A stretch of DNA of 64,000 nt from Subtercola boreus (GCF_006716115.1 NZ_VFOO01000001.1:3038001-3102000); one strand, 5' to 3'; numbered from the stretch's first letter, positions 1-7,663 are shown. Notes: generated by a model not told the origin, from the sequence alone. Numbers and translations: made by a program.

Positions 1-666
1 CGTCTCGACGGCGGCAGCCATCCCGAGCTCGTCGATGCCGAAGAAGACGTGCGGCTGCGCCGACGACACGCACCCGTCGACCGCCACCTGCACATCCCCG
101 TCGGTGGCGTTCTTGAAACCGACCGGCATCGACAGGCCCGAGGCCAGCTGGCGGTGGATCTGGCTCTCCGTCGTGCGGGCTCCGATCGCGCCCCAGCTCA
201 CCGCGTCCGCGATGTACTGCGGGCTGGTCGGCTCGAGGAACTCGCACCCCACGGGCAGCCCGAGGTCGAGGATGTCGCGGAGCAGCAACCGCGCAATGCG
301 GAGCCCGTCCGCCACCCGGTGCGTTCCATCCAGGTACGGATCGTTGATGAGACCCTTCCATCCGCCCGTGGATCGAGGCTTCTCGAAGTACACCCGCATC
401 ACGATCAGCATCGAGTCCGCGACGGAGGCGGCGATCGGGGCGAGCCGGCGCGCGTACTCGAGTGCGGCATCCGGATCGTGCACGGAGCACGGCCCGACCA
501 CCACCAGCAGCCGCGGGTCCTCTCCACGCAGGATGGCTTCGATCTCGGCGCGCGACGACGACACGAGCCCGGACTGCGCCGGTGTGAGCGGCAGTTCGGT
601 GCGGAGCGCCAGCGGTGTCGGCAGCGGAGAGAAGCGGGTGACGCGGAGGTCTTCGGTGGTGCTCAT
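1..666 (-). CDS. aroG: Class I DAHP synthase (3-deoxy-7-phosphoheptulonate synthase), C-terminus cut by window edge
   Basis: First enzyme of the shikimate pathway, condensing phosphoenolpyruvate with erythrose 4-phosphate in the cytoplasm. The 222 visible residues carry the family signatures: VVVGPCS around residues 55-61, then MRVYFEKPRSTGGWKG at 90-104 followed by INDPYLDGT, and HVFFGIDELGM near the edge. The family is about 350 residues long, so roughly the last third lies outside the window. The ATG at 666 was chosen because it begins a typical N-terminus (MSTTEDLRVTRF). About 150 bases upstream are a small ORF with two Trp codons and a terminator-like hairpin, suggesting control by charged tRNA-Trp or tryptophan. 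The identification is secure; the aroF/aroG/aroH isozyme name is not. Confidence 0.93.
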   Translation of the reverse strand, partial: MSTTEDLRVTRFSPLPTPLALRTELPLTPAQSGLVSSSRAEIEAILRGEDPRLLVVVGPCSVHDPDAALEYARRLAPIAASVADSMLIVMRVYFEKPRSTGGWKGLINDPYLDGTHRVADGLRIARLLLRDILDLGLPVGCEFLEPTSPQYIADAVSWGAIGARTTESQIHRQLASGLSMPVGFKNATDGDVQVAVDGCVSSAQPHVFFGIDELGMAAAVET

Positions 667-713
667 GAAACGGTTCCGTTCCGGCGAGCGGCTTCCAGGC
701 CTACCCGCCCGTT

Positions 714-745
714 AAAGGCGAAAGGCAGAGACGGGTGTCTCTGCC
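714..745 (-). terminator. Terminator-like hairpin in the DAHP synthase leader
   Basis: In the minus-strand RNA, GGCAGAGAC and GTCTCTGCC form a perfect 9-bp stem around a 4-nt loop (724-745), followed by TTTCGCCTTT. It lies between the Trp-codon leader peptide and the DAHP synthase start, where a transcription attenuator would sit. A second stem just upstream pairs the leader codons (plus 787-804) with plus 747-765, sharing TGGCTCTGG/CCAGAGCCA. No convincing antiterminator pairing was found by eye, so the switching mechanism is open. Confidence 0.6.
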
Positions 746-782
746 TGGATGGCTCTGGAGGATGGTGCGCGCGACTACAGCG

Positions 783-815
783 TCAGCCCTCCCAGAGCCA
801 ACCCGAAATACGCAT
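783..815 (-). CDS. Trp-codon leader peptide upstream of DAHP synthase
   Basis: A 10-residue ORF, ATG to TGA, reading MRISGWLWEG, with two Trp codons separated by one Leu. It precedes an aromatic-pathway gene on the same strand, followed by one stem made from its own codons and then a terminator-like hairpin. This matches the layout of trp-type attenuators; Trp-rich leader peptides are known in actinobacterial trp operons. There is no strong Shine-Dalgarno, but a possible -10 lies 22 nt upstream. It could instead act as a nascent-chain arrest peptide. Confidence 0.6.
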   Translation of the reverse strand: MRISGWLWEG

Positions 816-837
816 ACCAACGACCGTGCATGCCACC

Positions 838-843
838 ACTGTA
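838..843 (-). promoter_or_regulatory. Possible -10 box for the DAHP synthase leader transcript
   Basis: TACAGT on the minus strand would start transcription near 831, about 16 nt before the leader-peptide ATG. No clear -35 was seen. It would be divergent from and about 20 bp away from the -10 of the neighbouring oxidoreductase gene. Confidence 0.3.
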
Positions 844-863
844 CCCCGCCCGAGCGGCGTGCG

Positions 864-869
864 TATGCT
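864..869 (+). promoter_or_regulatory. -10 box giving a leaderless start at 876
   Basis: TATGCT lies exactly 6 nt upstream of the ATG at 876, so the expected transcription start is the start codon itself. The same spacing recurs at seven other genes in this window. It also fixes the start of the oxidoreductase. Confidence 0.5.
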
Positions 870-875
870 CAGCAG

Positions 876-2744
876 ATGAACGAGCATCCGGAACCCGCCG
901 TCGGCGACGCCGCGGCTGACGCCAGCGCGATCGCCGCAGATGCCGTCGACGCGGCCGTCGACGTCGCGATCGTCGGCGGCGGCCACAACGGTCTCGTCGC
1001 CGCGGCCTACCTCGCCCGCGCGGGCCTGGCCGTCACCGTGCTCGAACGCCTGCCCGAGGTGGGCGGCGCGGCCGTTTCGGCGTCGCCGTTCGAGGGAGTG
1101 GATGCCCGGCTCTCCCGCTACTCGTACCTCGTGAGCCTGCTCCCCCGGAGGATCATCGACGACCTCGGCCTCGACATCACCCTGGTCAGGCGCCGTTTCT
1201 CGTCGTACACGCCCGTTCCGGGGTCGGATCGCGGCCTCCTCGTCGACACCGCCGACGTGGAGGCGACCACCGCCTCGTTCGCCGCGATCGGCGCGGCTCG
1301 GGACGCCGCCCTCTTCCTCGAGTTCTACGATCACTGCGCTGCCCTCGCCCGCGAACTCTGGCCCACGATGACCGAGCCGCTCCGCCGCCGCTCGGAGCTT
1401 CGGGCGCAGGTCGTCGACGCCGGCGCACCGCACGTCTGGGAGGCGATGGTCGAGCATCCGATCGGCGAACTCATCGAGGCGCACATCCAGAACGACACCG
1501 TGCGCGGGGTGATGCTGACCGACGCTCTGATCGGCACTTTCGCGCGCGCACACGACGCGGATCTCGCCCAGAACATCTGCTTCCTCTACCACCTCATCGG
1601 CGGCGGAACCGGCGACTGGGACGTGCCGGTCGGCGGCATGGGCGCGGTCACGGCGGCGCTCCACACGGCGGCTCTGGATGCCGGAGCCACCGTCGTGCGG
1701 AACGCCGAGGTCACCGCGCTGACGCCCGACGGCGTGGTGACGTACCGCGCCGCGGCGGCCCCCGCTGCGCCCGCGCCCGCTGGCGCGCCCGCGACCGCCA
1801 CCCTCGCCGCCGCCGCGGCTCCAGCCGGCCCGACCCGCACCCTCCGCGCCACCACCGTGCTCGCCAACGTCGCGCCCGCCGTGCTGACCCGCCTGCTCGC
1901 CGCGGCGACTACCCCCACTGCGCAGAGGTCCCCCGCCACCCCCGCCCCATTTGATCGATCGAAAGGACCCGAACTGCTCGAAAGGGGCGCCGATGGAGCA
2001 GTTGGCGTCCTTTCGACCGATCCAATCGCGGCGGCGGGTGCGGCGTGGGCGGAGCGCGGGCCGGAGGGCGCGCAGGCCAAGGTGAACCTGCTGCTCTCGC
2101 GCCTCCCGCGGCTCCGCGACGAGACCGTCACGCCCGAGGCCGCGTTCGGCGGCACCTTCCACATCAACGAGGGCTACCGGCAGCTCGACGACGCCTGGCT
2201 CGCGGCCGACGGCGGCGCCCTACCCGATCCGCTGCCCGCCGAGATCTACTGCCATTCGCTCACCGATCCGAGCATCCTGTCGCCGGAACTGCAGGCCGCC
2301 GGCGCCCAGACCCTCACGGTGTTCGCGTTGCACGTCCCGCACCGGCTGGTCACCGAGGCCACGAACGACACCTTCCGCGCTGAGGTGCAGGCCGCCGTTC
2401 TAGCCTCGCTCAACAGCGTTCTGGCCGAGCCGATCGAAGACTGCCTGATGCTGGATGCCGCGGGCGAACCGTGCATCGAGACCAAAACCACGCTCGACCT
2501 CGAGCACGCGTTGCGGATACCCGGGGGAAACATCTTCCACGGCCCGCTCTCGTGGCCGTGGGCCGACGACGACGAACCGCTCGACACGCCCGCCGAGCGG
2601 TGGGGCGTCGCGACGGAACACCGTCGTATCCTTCTCTGCGGCTCCGGTTCGCGCCGGGGCGGAGCGGTGAGCGGGCTCGGCGGGCACAGTGCCGCCATGG
2701 CCGTGCTCGAAGCGCTCGGCCTGCAGCTTCCCGGCGCAGAATGA
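876..2744 (+). CDS. FAD-dependent CrtI/PYROXD2-like oxidoreductase with a palindromic-element insertion
   Basis: Predicted flavoprotein of the phytoene desaturase-like amine-oxidase superfamily, 622 residues. The N-terminal dinucleotide-binding fold VAIVGGGHNGLVAAAYLARAG...VLE spans residues 30-58, and GDWDVPVGGMG near 246 matches the substrate/FAD region of the family. Relatives are about 510-540 residues; the excess lies near 290-390 as an Ala/Pro-rich stretch followed by a 26-residue segment encoded by a palindromic element (plus 1949-2026). The start is ATG 876, supported by the leaderless promoter; an open frame reaching back to 735 crosses the divergent leader region and is not expected to be translated. 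Substrate unknown; no carotenoid genes are nearby. CorA follows after 58 bp. Confidence 0.85.
   Translation: MNEHPEPAVGDAAADASAIAADAVDAAVDVAIVGGGHNGLVAAAYLARAGLAVTVLERLPEVGGAAVSASPFEGVDARLSRYSYLVSLLPRRIIDDLGLDITLVRRRFSSYTPVPGSDRGLLVDTADVEATTASFAAIGAARDAALFLEFYDHCAALARELWPTMTEPLRRRSELRAQVVDAGAPHVWEAMVEHPIGELIEAHIQNDTVRGVMLTDALIGTFARAHDADLAQNICFLYHLIGGGTGDWDVPVGGMGAVTAALHTAALDAGATVVRNAEVTALTPDGVVTYRAAAAPAAPAPAGAPATATLAAAAAPAGPTRTLRATTVLANVAPAVLTRLLAAATTPTAQRSPATPAPFDRSKGPELLERGADGAVGVLSTDPIAAAGAAWAERGPEGAQAKVNLLLSRLPRLRDETVTPEAAFGGTFHINEGYRQLDDAWLAADGGALPDPLPAEIYCHSLTDPSILSPELQAAGAQTLTVFALHVPHRLVTEATNDTFRAEVQAAVLASLNSVLAEPIEDCLMLDAAGEPCIETKTTLDLEHALRIPGGNIFHGPLSWPWADDDEPLDTPAERWGVATEHRRILLCGSGSRRGGAVSGLGGHSAAMAVLEALGLQLPGAE
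1949..2026 (+). repeat. Interspersed palindromic element, family 1, copy A (in frame inside a CDS)
   Basis: Imperfect inverted repeat with 31-nt arms (1949-1979 and 1996-2026) around a 16-nt loop. The core arm is CGAAAGGACCCGAACTGCTC and its partner is GAGCAGTTGGCGTCCTTTCG. Its 78 bp equal 26 codons and it adds about KGPELLERGADGAVGVLS to the host protein without a frame break. Related copies lie at 35802-35863 (minus orientation) and 45244-45327. The arm mismatches CCCGAA versus TTGGCG recur in all three copies, so they share an ancestor. Confidence 0.85.
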
Positions 2745-2802
2745 GCAGCGGGCGTGCCGCAGGGCACCTTCGCGAGACGAACAACCAGGAGACGGGCATC
2801 CA

Positions 2803-3816
2803 GTGACCATCACAGACAACGCGGTGTACGTCGACGGACAGCGGAAGGTCGACCCGAAGACCCTCGATGAGACGTTCGAGGTGATGCGTGCCGCCGGCGG
2901 CGTGGCGTGGATTGACCTGAGCCACCCCGACAGGAAGGAGCTCGAGGCCGTCGCCGACGAGCTGGGCCTGCACCATCTCGCGGTCGAGGATGCCCTCACC
3001 GGCCACCAGCGCGCCAAACTCGAACGGTACGGCGAGACGCTGTTCGTCGTGCTGCGGCCCGCGCACTACCTCGACGATGTCGAGAAGGTGAAGTTCGGCG
3101 AAGTGCACGTGTTCATGGGGCAGGACTTCCTCGTGTCGGTGAACCACTCCGACTTTCCCGAGATCGCGGCGGTGCGGAAGCGGTTGGAGGAGCATCCGCA
3201 GCTGCTCGCTGAGGGTCCGCACACGATCCTGTACGGCATCCTCGACCTCATCGTCGACGAGTACGCGCCCGTTCTGGCGGGGCTCGAGAACGACATCGAC
3301 GAGATCGAAGACCAGCTGTTCAACGGCGACCGCGCGGTCTCGAAGCGCATCTACGACCTGCTGCGCGAGGTGATCGCCTTCCAGCGCGCGACACGCCCGC
3401 TCGAGGACATGGTGTCCCGTCTCGTCGACGGCCTGCAGGGCGAGGCCGAGCTGGAGATCAAACGTCACTACCGGGACGTGGCCGACCATGTGGTGCGCAT
3501 CACCGAGCGAACGGATTCCTTCCGATCGCTGCTCGAGAACGCGCTCACCGTGCATTCGACCCTGATCGCCGAACGGCAGAACGACGAGATGACGCGGATG
3601 ACCGAGACCAGCCTCGCGCAGGGCGAACAGGTCAAGAAGATCTCGTCGTGGGCGGCCGTGCTGTTCGCGCCGACCCTGGTGGCGGCGATCTACGGGATGA
3701 ACTTCGCCAACATGCCCGAGCTCAAGTGGCCTCTCGGCTATCCGTTGGCGCTGGGGCTGATGCTCGGGTCTGGGGTGGCGCTGTATTTCGCGTTCAAGAA
3801 GCGCGGGTGGCTGTGA
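2803..3816 (+). CDS. corA: CorA-family magnesium/cobalt transporter
   Basis: Homopentameric inner-membrane channel for Mg2+ (also Co2+/Ni2+). The 337-residue protein has the large soluble alpha/beta and long-helix N-terminal domain, two C-terminal membrane helices (about 281-300 and 309-330) and the signature YGMNF at 297-301 between them, followed by the usual acidic/polar loop and a basic end (KKRGWL). Start GTG 2803 follows AGGAG at 2787-2791. It trails the oxidoreductase by 58 bp and meets the sigma-factor gene tail to tail. No Mg2+ riboswitch fits in the short upstream gap. Confidence 0.93.
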   Translation: MTITDNAVYVDGQRKVDPKTLDETFEVMRAAGGVAWIDLSHPDRKELEAVADELGLHHLAVEDALTGHQRAKLERYGETLFVVLRPAHYLDDVEKVKFGEVHVFMGQDFLVSVNHSDFPEIAAVRKRLEEHPQLLAEGPHTILYGILDLIVDEYAPVLAGLENDIDEIEDQLFNGDRAVSKRIYDLLREVIAFQRATRPLEDMVSRLVDGLQGEAELEIKRHYRDVADHVVRITERTDSFRSLLENALTVHSTLIAERQNDEMTRMTETSLAQGEQVKKISSWAAVLFAPTLVAAIYGMNFANMPELKWPLGYPLALGLMLGSGVALYFAFKKRGWL

Positions 3817-3825
3817 GAGAGAAGA

Positions 3826-4731
3826 TCAGTTCCAGCTCGTGAGCTTCTCCGGGTTCAGCACCATCCACACGTCGACTATCCGGCCGGCGCGCACCGCCAG
3901 CGTCGCCACGCCTGTCACCCGGCCGCTGACGACGGTCACATAGCCGAGGCCGTCGGCCGTCAGTCGTTCCTCGACGACCGCCCCCGGGTTCTTCCTCAGC
4001 ACACCCAGCAGGAAGCGTGCAACGTTCGATGCGCCGCGCACGGGGTGCCGGGCAGCGCTGACGAACCCGCCACTGTCGGATCGCACGACCACATCGGGGT
4101 CGAGGAGGGTCATCAGCGTCGCGATGTCTCCGCCACGCGCCGCCGCACCGAACGCCCGGGCCACCTCGGCGTGCTGGCGAGGGCTGACCTCGCCGCGGCG
4201 ATCCTCGCTGACGCGGCGCCGTGCAGAGACCGCCAGCTGCCGCACAGCCGCGGCTGACCGCCCGACGACCTCGGCGATGTCGGCGAACGGCACCGCGAAC
4301 ACGTCGTGCAGAACGAAGACCACCCGCTCGGCGGGAGTCATCATCTCGAGCACTACGAGCAGCGCCGTGCTGACGCTCTCGTCGAGCGCGGCCTCCTCGA
4401 GCGGGTCGCCGCTCCCGTTCGCGGCGCGCACGGCTCCGGATGCTCCCCCGCCCGCAAAGGCCGGCAGGGGTTCCGGCAGCCACTCACCGACGTACCGCTC
4501 CCGGCGTGCCCGCGCCGTGCCGAGCGCATCGAGGCAGACTCGTCCCGCGGCCCTGGTCAGCCAGGCGGCCCGATTGGCGACGGCGTCACGTTCGGACGCC
4601 GGCAGCCGGTACCAGCGCAGGTAGGTCTCCTGCACGGCGTCTTCCGCATCGGCCACGGTTCCGAGCATCCGGTAGGCGAGTGAGGCCAACTGGCGTCGTT
4701 CAGCAGCGTCAGCGTCGTTGTCGCCGATCAT
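3826..4731 (-). CDS. sigJ: ECF41-type sigma factor with C-terminal SnoaL-like domain (SigJ-like)
   Basis: Alternative sigma factor of 301 residues. Region 2 (about 8-75) has RMLGTVADAEDAVQETYLRW and region 4 (about 115-170) has the helix-turn-helix FADIAEVVGRSAAAVRQL. A linker with WLPEP and a C-terminal NTF2/SnoaL-like domain ending in NPEKL mark family ECF41, in which this domain controls activity in place of a separate anti-sigma factor. The usual DGGGK-like motif appears as DSGGF. ATG 4731 was chosen for the strong AGGGGGGAA just upstream. ECF41 genes usually adjoin their target, often an oxidoreductase, epimerase or carboxymuconolactone decarboxylase; here a divergent SDR gene fits. Confidence 0.9.
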   Translation of the reverse strand: MIGDNDADAAERRQLASLAYRMLGTVADAEDAVQETYLRWYRLPASERDAVANRAAWLTRAAGRVCLDALGTARARRERYVGEWLPEPLPAFAGGGASGAVRAANGSGDPLEEAALDESVSTALLVVLEMMTPAERVVFVLHDVFAVPFADIAEVVGRSAAAVRQLAVSARRRVSEDRRGEVSPRQHAEVARAFGAAARGGDIATLMTLLDPDVVVRSDSGGFVSAARHPVRGASNVARFLLGVLRKNPGAVVEERLTADGLGYVTVVSGRVTGVATLAVRAGRIVDVWMVLNPEKLTSWN

Positions 4732-4784
4732 CTCTGTTCCCCCCTGCGGCAGGCTGCTGCGCCCGCACCTCACATTCGGTGCGG

Positions 4785-4802
4785 CTCTGTCGTCGAACAG
4801 AG
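4785..4802. promoter_or_regulatory. Inverted repeat between the ECF41 gene and the SDR gene
   Basis: CTCTGT and ACAGAG form a perfect 6-bp inverted repeat with a 6-nt spacer in the 170-bp divergent intergenic region. It could be an operator or a transcript hairpin. No clear ECF41-type -35/-10 pair was recognised by eye on either strand. Confidence 0.3.
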
Positions 4803-4901
4803 TATGAGAGAACTCCATCGGATCGCGCTGTTTCTGTCGATCATCGATTACGACCGCGCCCACCTCAGCAGTACGACCGCCGGCCGGCGCGGAGCCATCC
4901 A

Positions 4902-5651
4902 GTGAGGATCGCCATCGCCGGAGCCACCGGAACCGTCGGCCGCCACGTCGTGACCGTGGCCGCCCGCCGCGGTCACGACGTTGTTCCGCTCTCGCGTTCG
5001 ACCGGGCAGAACGTCATCACGGGCCGCGGAATCGACGAGGCACTCACCGGGGTCACCGCCGTGATCGACGTCACGAGCATCCAGAGCACCTCCGCGGATC
5101 GGTCGCGGGAGTTCTTCCGGGCCGCGACCTCCACACTCCTCGACGCCGCGCGCCGCGGTACCGTCACGCACCACGTCGCGCTGTCGATCGTCGGCATCGA
5201 CGAGCTCCCTCTCGGGTACTACGCGGGGAAAGTCGAGCAGGAGAGACTGGTTTCCGACGCGACCGTGCCGCACAGCATCCTGCGTGCGACGCAGTTCCAC
5301 GAGTTCGCCGACCAGATCCTGGTGCGCGGCGCGGTCGGCCCGCTCACCCTCGTTCCAACCGGGCTGCTGCGGCCGGTGGCGGCTCTGGATGTCGCGGAAG
5401 CACTCGTCGCCATCGCGGAGGCACCCGCCCCCGCCGACGGACGCCACCCCGACCTCCGCGGACCGCGCGACGAGATCCTGCTCGACATGGTGCGGAGGGT
5501 GGCCCGGAAGCGGAACTCGCGAAAGCCCATCGTCGGCGTCTCGCTTCCCGGCGCGTACTGGCGCGGGATGCGGAGCGGTGTGCTGCGGGGTGATGCGTCT
5601 GCGACGGAGGGTTCCGCGACGTTTGCGGAGTGGCTCGCGCGAGAGGCATGA
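4902..5651 (+). CDS. NAD(P)-binding SDR/NmrA-like oxidoreductase, likely ECF41 target
   Basis: Atypical short-chain dehydrogenase/epimerase-fold protein of 249 residues. The N-terminus RIAIAGATGTVGRHV is the NAD(P)-binding Rossmann motif, and YYAGKVEQE near 108-115 fits the Tyr-x-x-x-Lys of the family. A NmrA-like layout is likely (H-ILRATQFHEF follows). Start GTG 4902 follows GGAG at 4891-4894. It is divergent from the ECF41 sigma gene; oxidoreductases are one of the three standard neighbours and targets of ECF41 factors, so regulation by the sigma factor is inferred. Substrate unknown. Confidence 0.85.
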   Translation: MRIAIAGATGTVGRHVVTVAARRGHDVVPLSRSTGQNVITGRGIDEALTGVTAVIDVTSIQSTSADRSREFFRAATSTLLDAARRGTVTHHVALSIVGIDELPLGYYAGKVEQERLVSDATVPHSILRATQFHEFADQILVRGAVGPLTLVPTGLLRPVAALDVAEALVAIAEAPAPADGRHPDLRGPRDEILLDMVRRVARKRNSRKPIVGVSLPGAYWRGMRSGVLRGDASATEGSATFAEWLAREA

Positions 5652-5689
5652 GCGCCCCGGCGATCGGGGAGCCGGGCATCCGGAGCCTG

Positions 5690-5695
5690 TAAAAT
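5690..5695 (+). promoter_or_regulatory. -10 box giving a leaderless start at 5702
   Basis: TAAAAT, preceded by TG as an extended -10, lies 6 nt before the GTG at 5702. The G-rich bases in between could also act as a weak ribosome-binding site, but the spacing is the leaderless one seen elsewhere in the window. Confidence 0.5.
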
Positions 5696-5701
5696 CGGGG
5701 G

Positions 5702-6622
5702 GTGGCCGTTTCGAAGATCATCCTGTTCTACGTGTTCGCGCCACTCCCCGACCCCGACGCGCTGCGGCTCTGGCAGCGCGACCTCTGCGAGAGTCTCGGG
5801 CTCCGCGGCCGCATCCTGCTGTCGGCGCAGGGCATCAACGCGACGCTCGGTGGCGAGCTCGACGCGGTGAAGAAGTACCTGCGGAAGACCCGCGAGTACC
5901 CGGCGTTCAAGGGTGTCGACGTGAAGTGGAGCGAGGGCAGCGGGCTCGATGCCGCGGGTCGCTCGCTCGACTTTCCGCGCCTCAGCGTGAAAGTGCGTGA
6001 CGAGATCGTGAGCTTCGGCGCTCCCGACGAGCTGGTGGTGGATGACCGGGGTGTCGTCGGCGGCGGGACCCGCCTGTCGCCTCCCGAACTGCACGCCCTG
6101 GTCGACCAGCAGCGCCTGGCGGGCGACGACGTGGTGTTCTTCGACGGACGGAACGCCTTCGAAGCACAGATCGGCCAGTTCGAGGGGGCCGTCGTGCCTT
6201 CCGTTGCGAACACGCGGGAGTTCGTCGCCGAACTCGACAGTGGCGCCTACGATCACCTCAAAGACAAGCCTGTCGTCACGTACTGCACGGGCGGGATCCG
6301 CTGCGAGGTGCTCTCGTCGCTGATGGTGTCGCGCGGATTCTCGAACGTCTACCAGCTCGACGGCGGCATCGTCCGCTACGGCGAAACCTACGGTGACGCG
6401 GGGCTCTGGAAGGGCTCGCTCTATGTGTTCGACGACCGGATGTCGGTCGATTTCACTCCGGATGCCCGGCCGATCGGCTCGTGTGTGCACTGTCGAGCAT
6501 CCACCAGCCACATGCAGAACTGCGCGGACCTCGCCTGCCGCACCCAGCTCGTGGTGTGCGCGGCCTGCTCCTCCACAACCACGGTTTCCTGCGAGTTCCA
6601 CACAGCCCTCGCAACCCCCTGA
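5702..6622 (+). CDS. trhO: Rhodanese-family tRNA uridine(34) hydroxylase TrhO
   Basis: Oxygen-dependent hydroxylation of U34 in certain tRNAs, the first step toward 5-carboxymethoxy/methoxyuridine. The 306-residue protein has the N-terminal acylphosphatase-like domain (GINATLGG), a central rhodanese domain (about 125-225) with the active-site loop YCTGGIRCE at 194-202, and a Cys-rich tail (CVHC, CAAC) typical of the family. GTG 5702 is supported by the -10 box directly upstream. Free-standing gene between the SDR and a PEP-mutase-like gene; this is a conserved housekeeping function. Confidence 0.92.
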   Translation: MAVSKIILFYVFAPLPDPDALRLWQRDLCESLGLRGRILLSAQGINATLGGELDAVKKYLRKTREYPAFKGVDVKWSEGSGLDAAGRSLDFPRLSVKVRDEIVSFGAPDELVVDDRGVVGGGTRLSPPELHALVDQQRLAGDDVVFFDGRNAFEAQIGQFEGAVVPSVANTREFVAELDSGAYDHLKDKPVVTYCTGGIRCEVLSSLMVSRGFSNVYQLDGGIVRYGETYGDAGLWKGSLYVFDDRMSVDFTPDARPIGSCVHCRASTSHMQNCADLACRTQLVVCAACSSTTTVSCEFHTALATP

Positions 6623-6643
6623 CCTGCTCGCGGGCCTCCGTTC

Positions 6644-6649
6644 TAGGCT
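6644..6649 (+). promoter_or_regulatory. -10 box giving a leaderless start at 6656
   Basis: TAGGCT followed by GAGGAC and then the ATG at 6656; the 6-nt spacing predicts transcription starting at the A of ATG. The arrangement is nearly the same as at hemB. Confidence 0.55.
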
Positions 6650-6655
6650 GAGGAC

Positions 6656-7435
6656 ATGACCACTTCGATCCAGTCCAAGGCCGACGAGCTCCTCCGCCTG
6701 CACACCTCCCCCGAGATCCTCACCGTCGTGAACGTGTGGGATGTGATCAGCGCCCGCGCGATCGCCGACATCCCCGAGACCACCGCCCTCGCGACCGCCA
6801 GCCACAGCATCGCCGCACTCTACGGCTACGAAGACGGCGAGAACATCCCCGTCGAGCTGATGATCGACATGGTCGGCCGCATCGCCGCATCGACCTCCCT
6901 CCCCGTCAGCGCAGACCTCGAGGCCGGCTACGGCGCTCCCGGTGAGACCGTGCGCAAGGCGATCGGGGTCGGCATCGTGGGCGCCAACCTCGAAGACCAG
7001 ATGAAGCCGTTCGACGAGGCCGTCGCCGCCGTCTCCGCCGTGGTCGCCGCCGCGGCCGCCGAGAACGTGAACTTCGTACTGAACGCCCGCACCGACGCCT
7101 TCGTCAAGGCTGGCGACCGCCCCCACGACGAGGTCGTCGCCGACGCCATCGCCCGCGGTCGCGCCTTCCTCGACGCCGGCGCCGCCTGCGTCTTCGTGCC
7201 CGGCAAACTCGACCTCACCACCGTCGAACGTCTCGTCGAGGGCATCGGCCAGCAGCGCGTCAGCGTCATCAACGTGCCCGGCTCCCTCGCCCCCGCCACC
7301 CTCGAGAAGCTCGGCGTCGCGCGCATCTCCTACGGCCCCTGGACCCAGCGCGTCGCTTTGACGGCCCTCGCCGACCTCGCGATCAGCCTCTACGCGAACG
7401 GCGAGCTCCCGGGCGGCACCCGCCCCCTGAACTGA
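6656..7435 (+). CDS. Isocitrate lyase/PEP-mutase superfamily protein
   Basis: TIM-barrel enzyme acting on the C-C or P-C bond of an oxoacid; 259 residues. SADLEAGYG near 84-92 holds the metal-binding Asp of the family, and NLEDQ near 110 and NARTDAF near 142 are further family signatures. The catalytic KKCGH loop of isocitrate lyase is absent, so it belongs to the phosphonomutase/2-methylisocitrate-lyase-like branch often annotated as carboxyvinyl-carboxyphosphonate phosphorylmutase. No phosphonate or propionate genes adjoin it, so the substrate is unknown. Start ATG 6656 is leaderless. Confidence 0.85.
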   Translation: MTTSIQSKADELLRLHTSPEILTVVNVWDVISARAIADIPETTALATASHSIAALYGYEDGENIPVELMIDMVGRIAASTSLPVSADLEAGYGAPGETVRKAIGVGIVGANLEDQMKPFDEAVAAVSAVVAAAAAENVNFVLNARTDAFVKAGDRPHDEVVADAIARGRAFLDAGAACVFVPGKLDLTTVERLVEGIGQQRVSVINVPGSLAPATLEKLGVARISYGPWTQRVALTALADLAISLYANGELPGGTRPLN

Positions 7436-7464
7436 CGCGGGCCGCCTACGCGCACCGAGATGAT

Positions 7465-7520
7465 CGAGTGGGCAGTTTGGGCCCTAAAATCCGCGGGGTG
7501 GGGCCCAAACTGCCCACTCG
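7465..7520. repeat. Interspersed palindromic element, family 2, copy 1
   Basis: Perfect 20-bp inverted repeat, CGAGTGGGCAGTTTGGGCCC and its complement, around a 16-nt loop starting TAAA. It lies between two convergent genes. Two related copies follow hemA at 39390-39445 and 39539-39594. It could end transcription in both directions, but no T-tract follows the stem. Confidence 0.85.
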
Positions 7521-7594
7521 AAGTGGCGAGATTCCGTTCCAGGACGGAGGCATTCGCAGAGCGGAGGTGCAATGAAGCCAAATGTGGCGCAGAT

Positions 7595-7663
7595 CTACAG
7601 AGCGAAGATTCGGATGAGCACCAGGATGAGTGCGCCCGGAAACTTCATCTGAGCGTCGATCAT
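7595..7663 (-). CDS. Possible 22-residue hydrophobic peptide at the end of the RHS-linked operon
   Basis: The ATG overlaps the TGA of the preceding gene (ATGA), the coupling used all along this operon. The product MIDAQMKFPGALILVLIRIFAL would be one short membrane helix. Most small ORFs are fortuitous; the overlap and the hydrophobic content are the only support. Confidence 0.3.
   Translation of the reverse strand: MIDAQMKFPGALILVLIRIFAL

Noticed and set aside
735-875. N-terminal extension of the oxidoreductase ORF reading MSLPGWLWRMVR
   Set aside because: It looks like a Trp-Leu-Trp peptide only because this DNA is the complement of the second arm of the leader stem, which mirrors the real leader codons on the minus strand. 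The promoter at 864-869 starts transcription after it.
2745-2802. Magnesium riboswitch upstream of corA
   Set aside because: The gap is only 58 bp, already holds a ribosome-binding site and has no room for a known M-box or ykoK fold.
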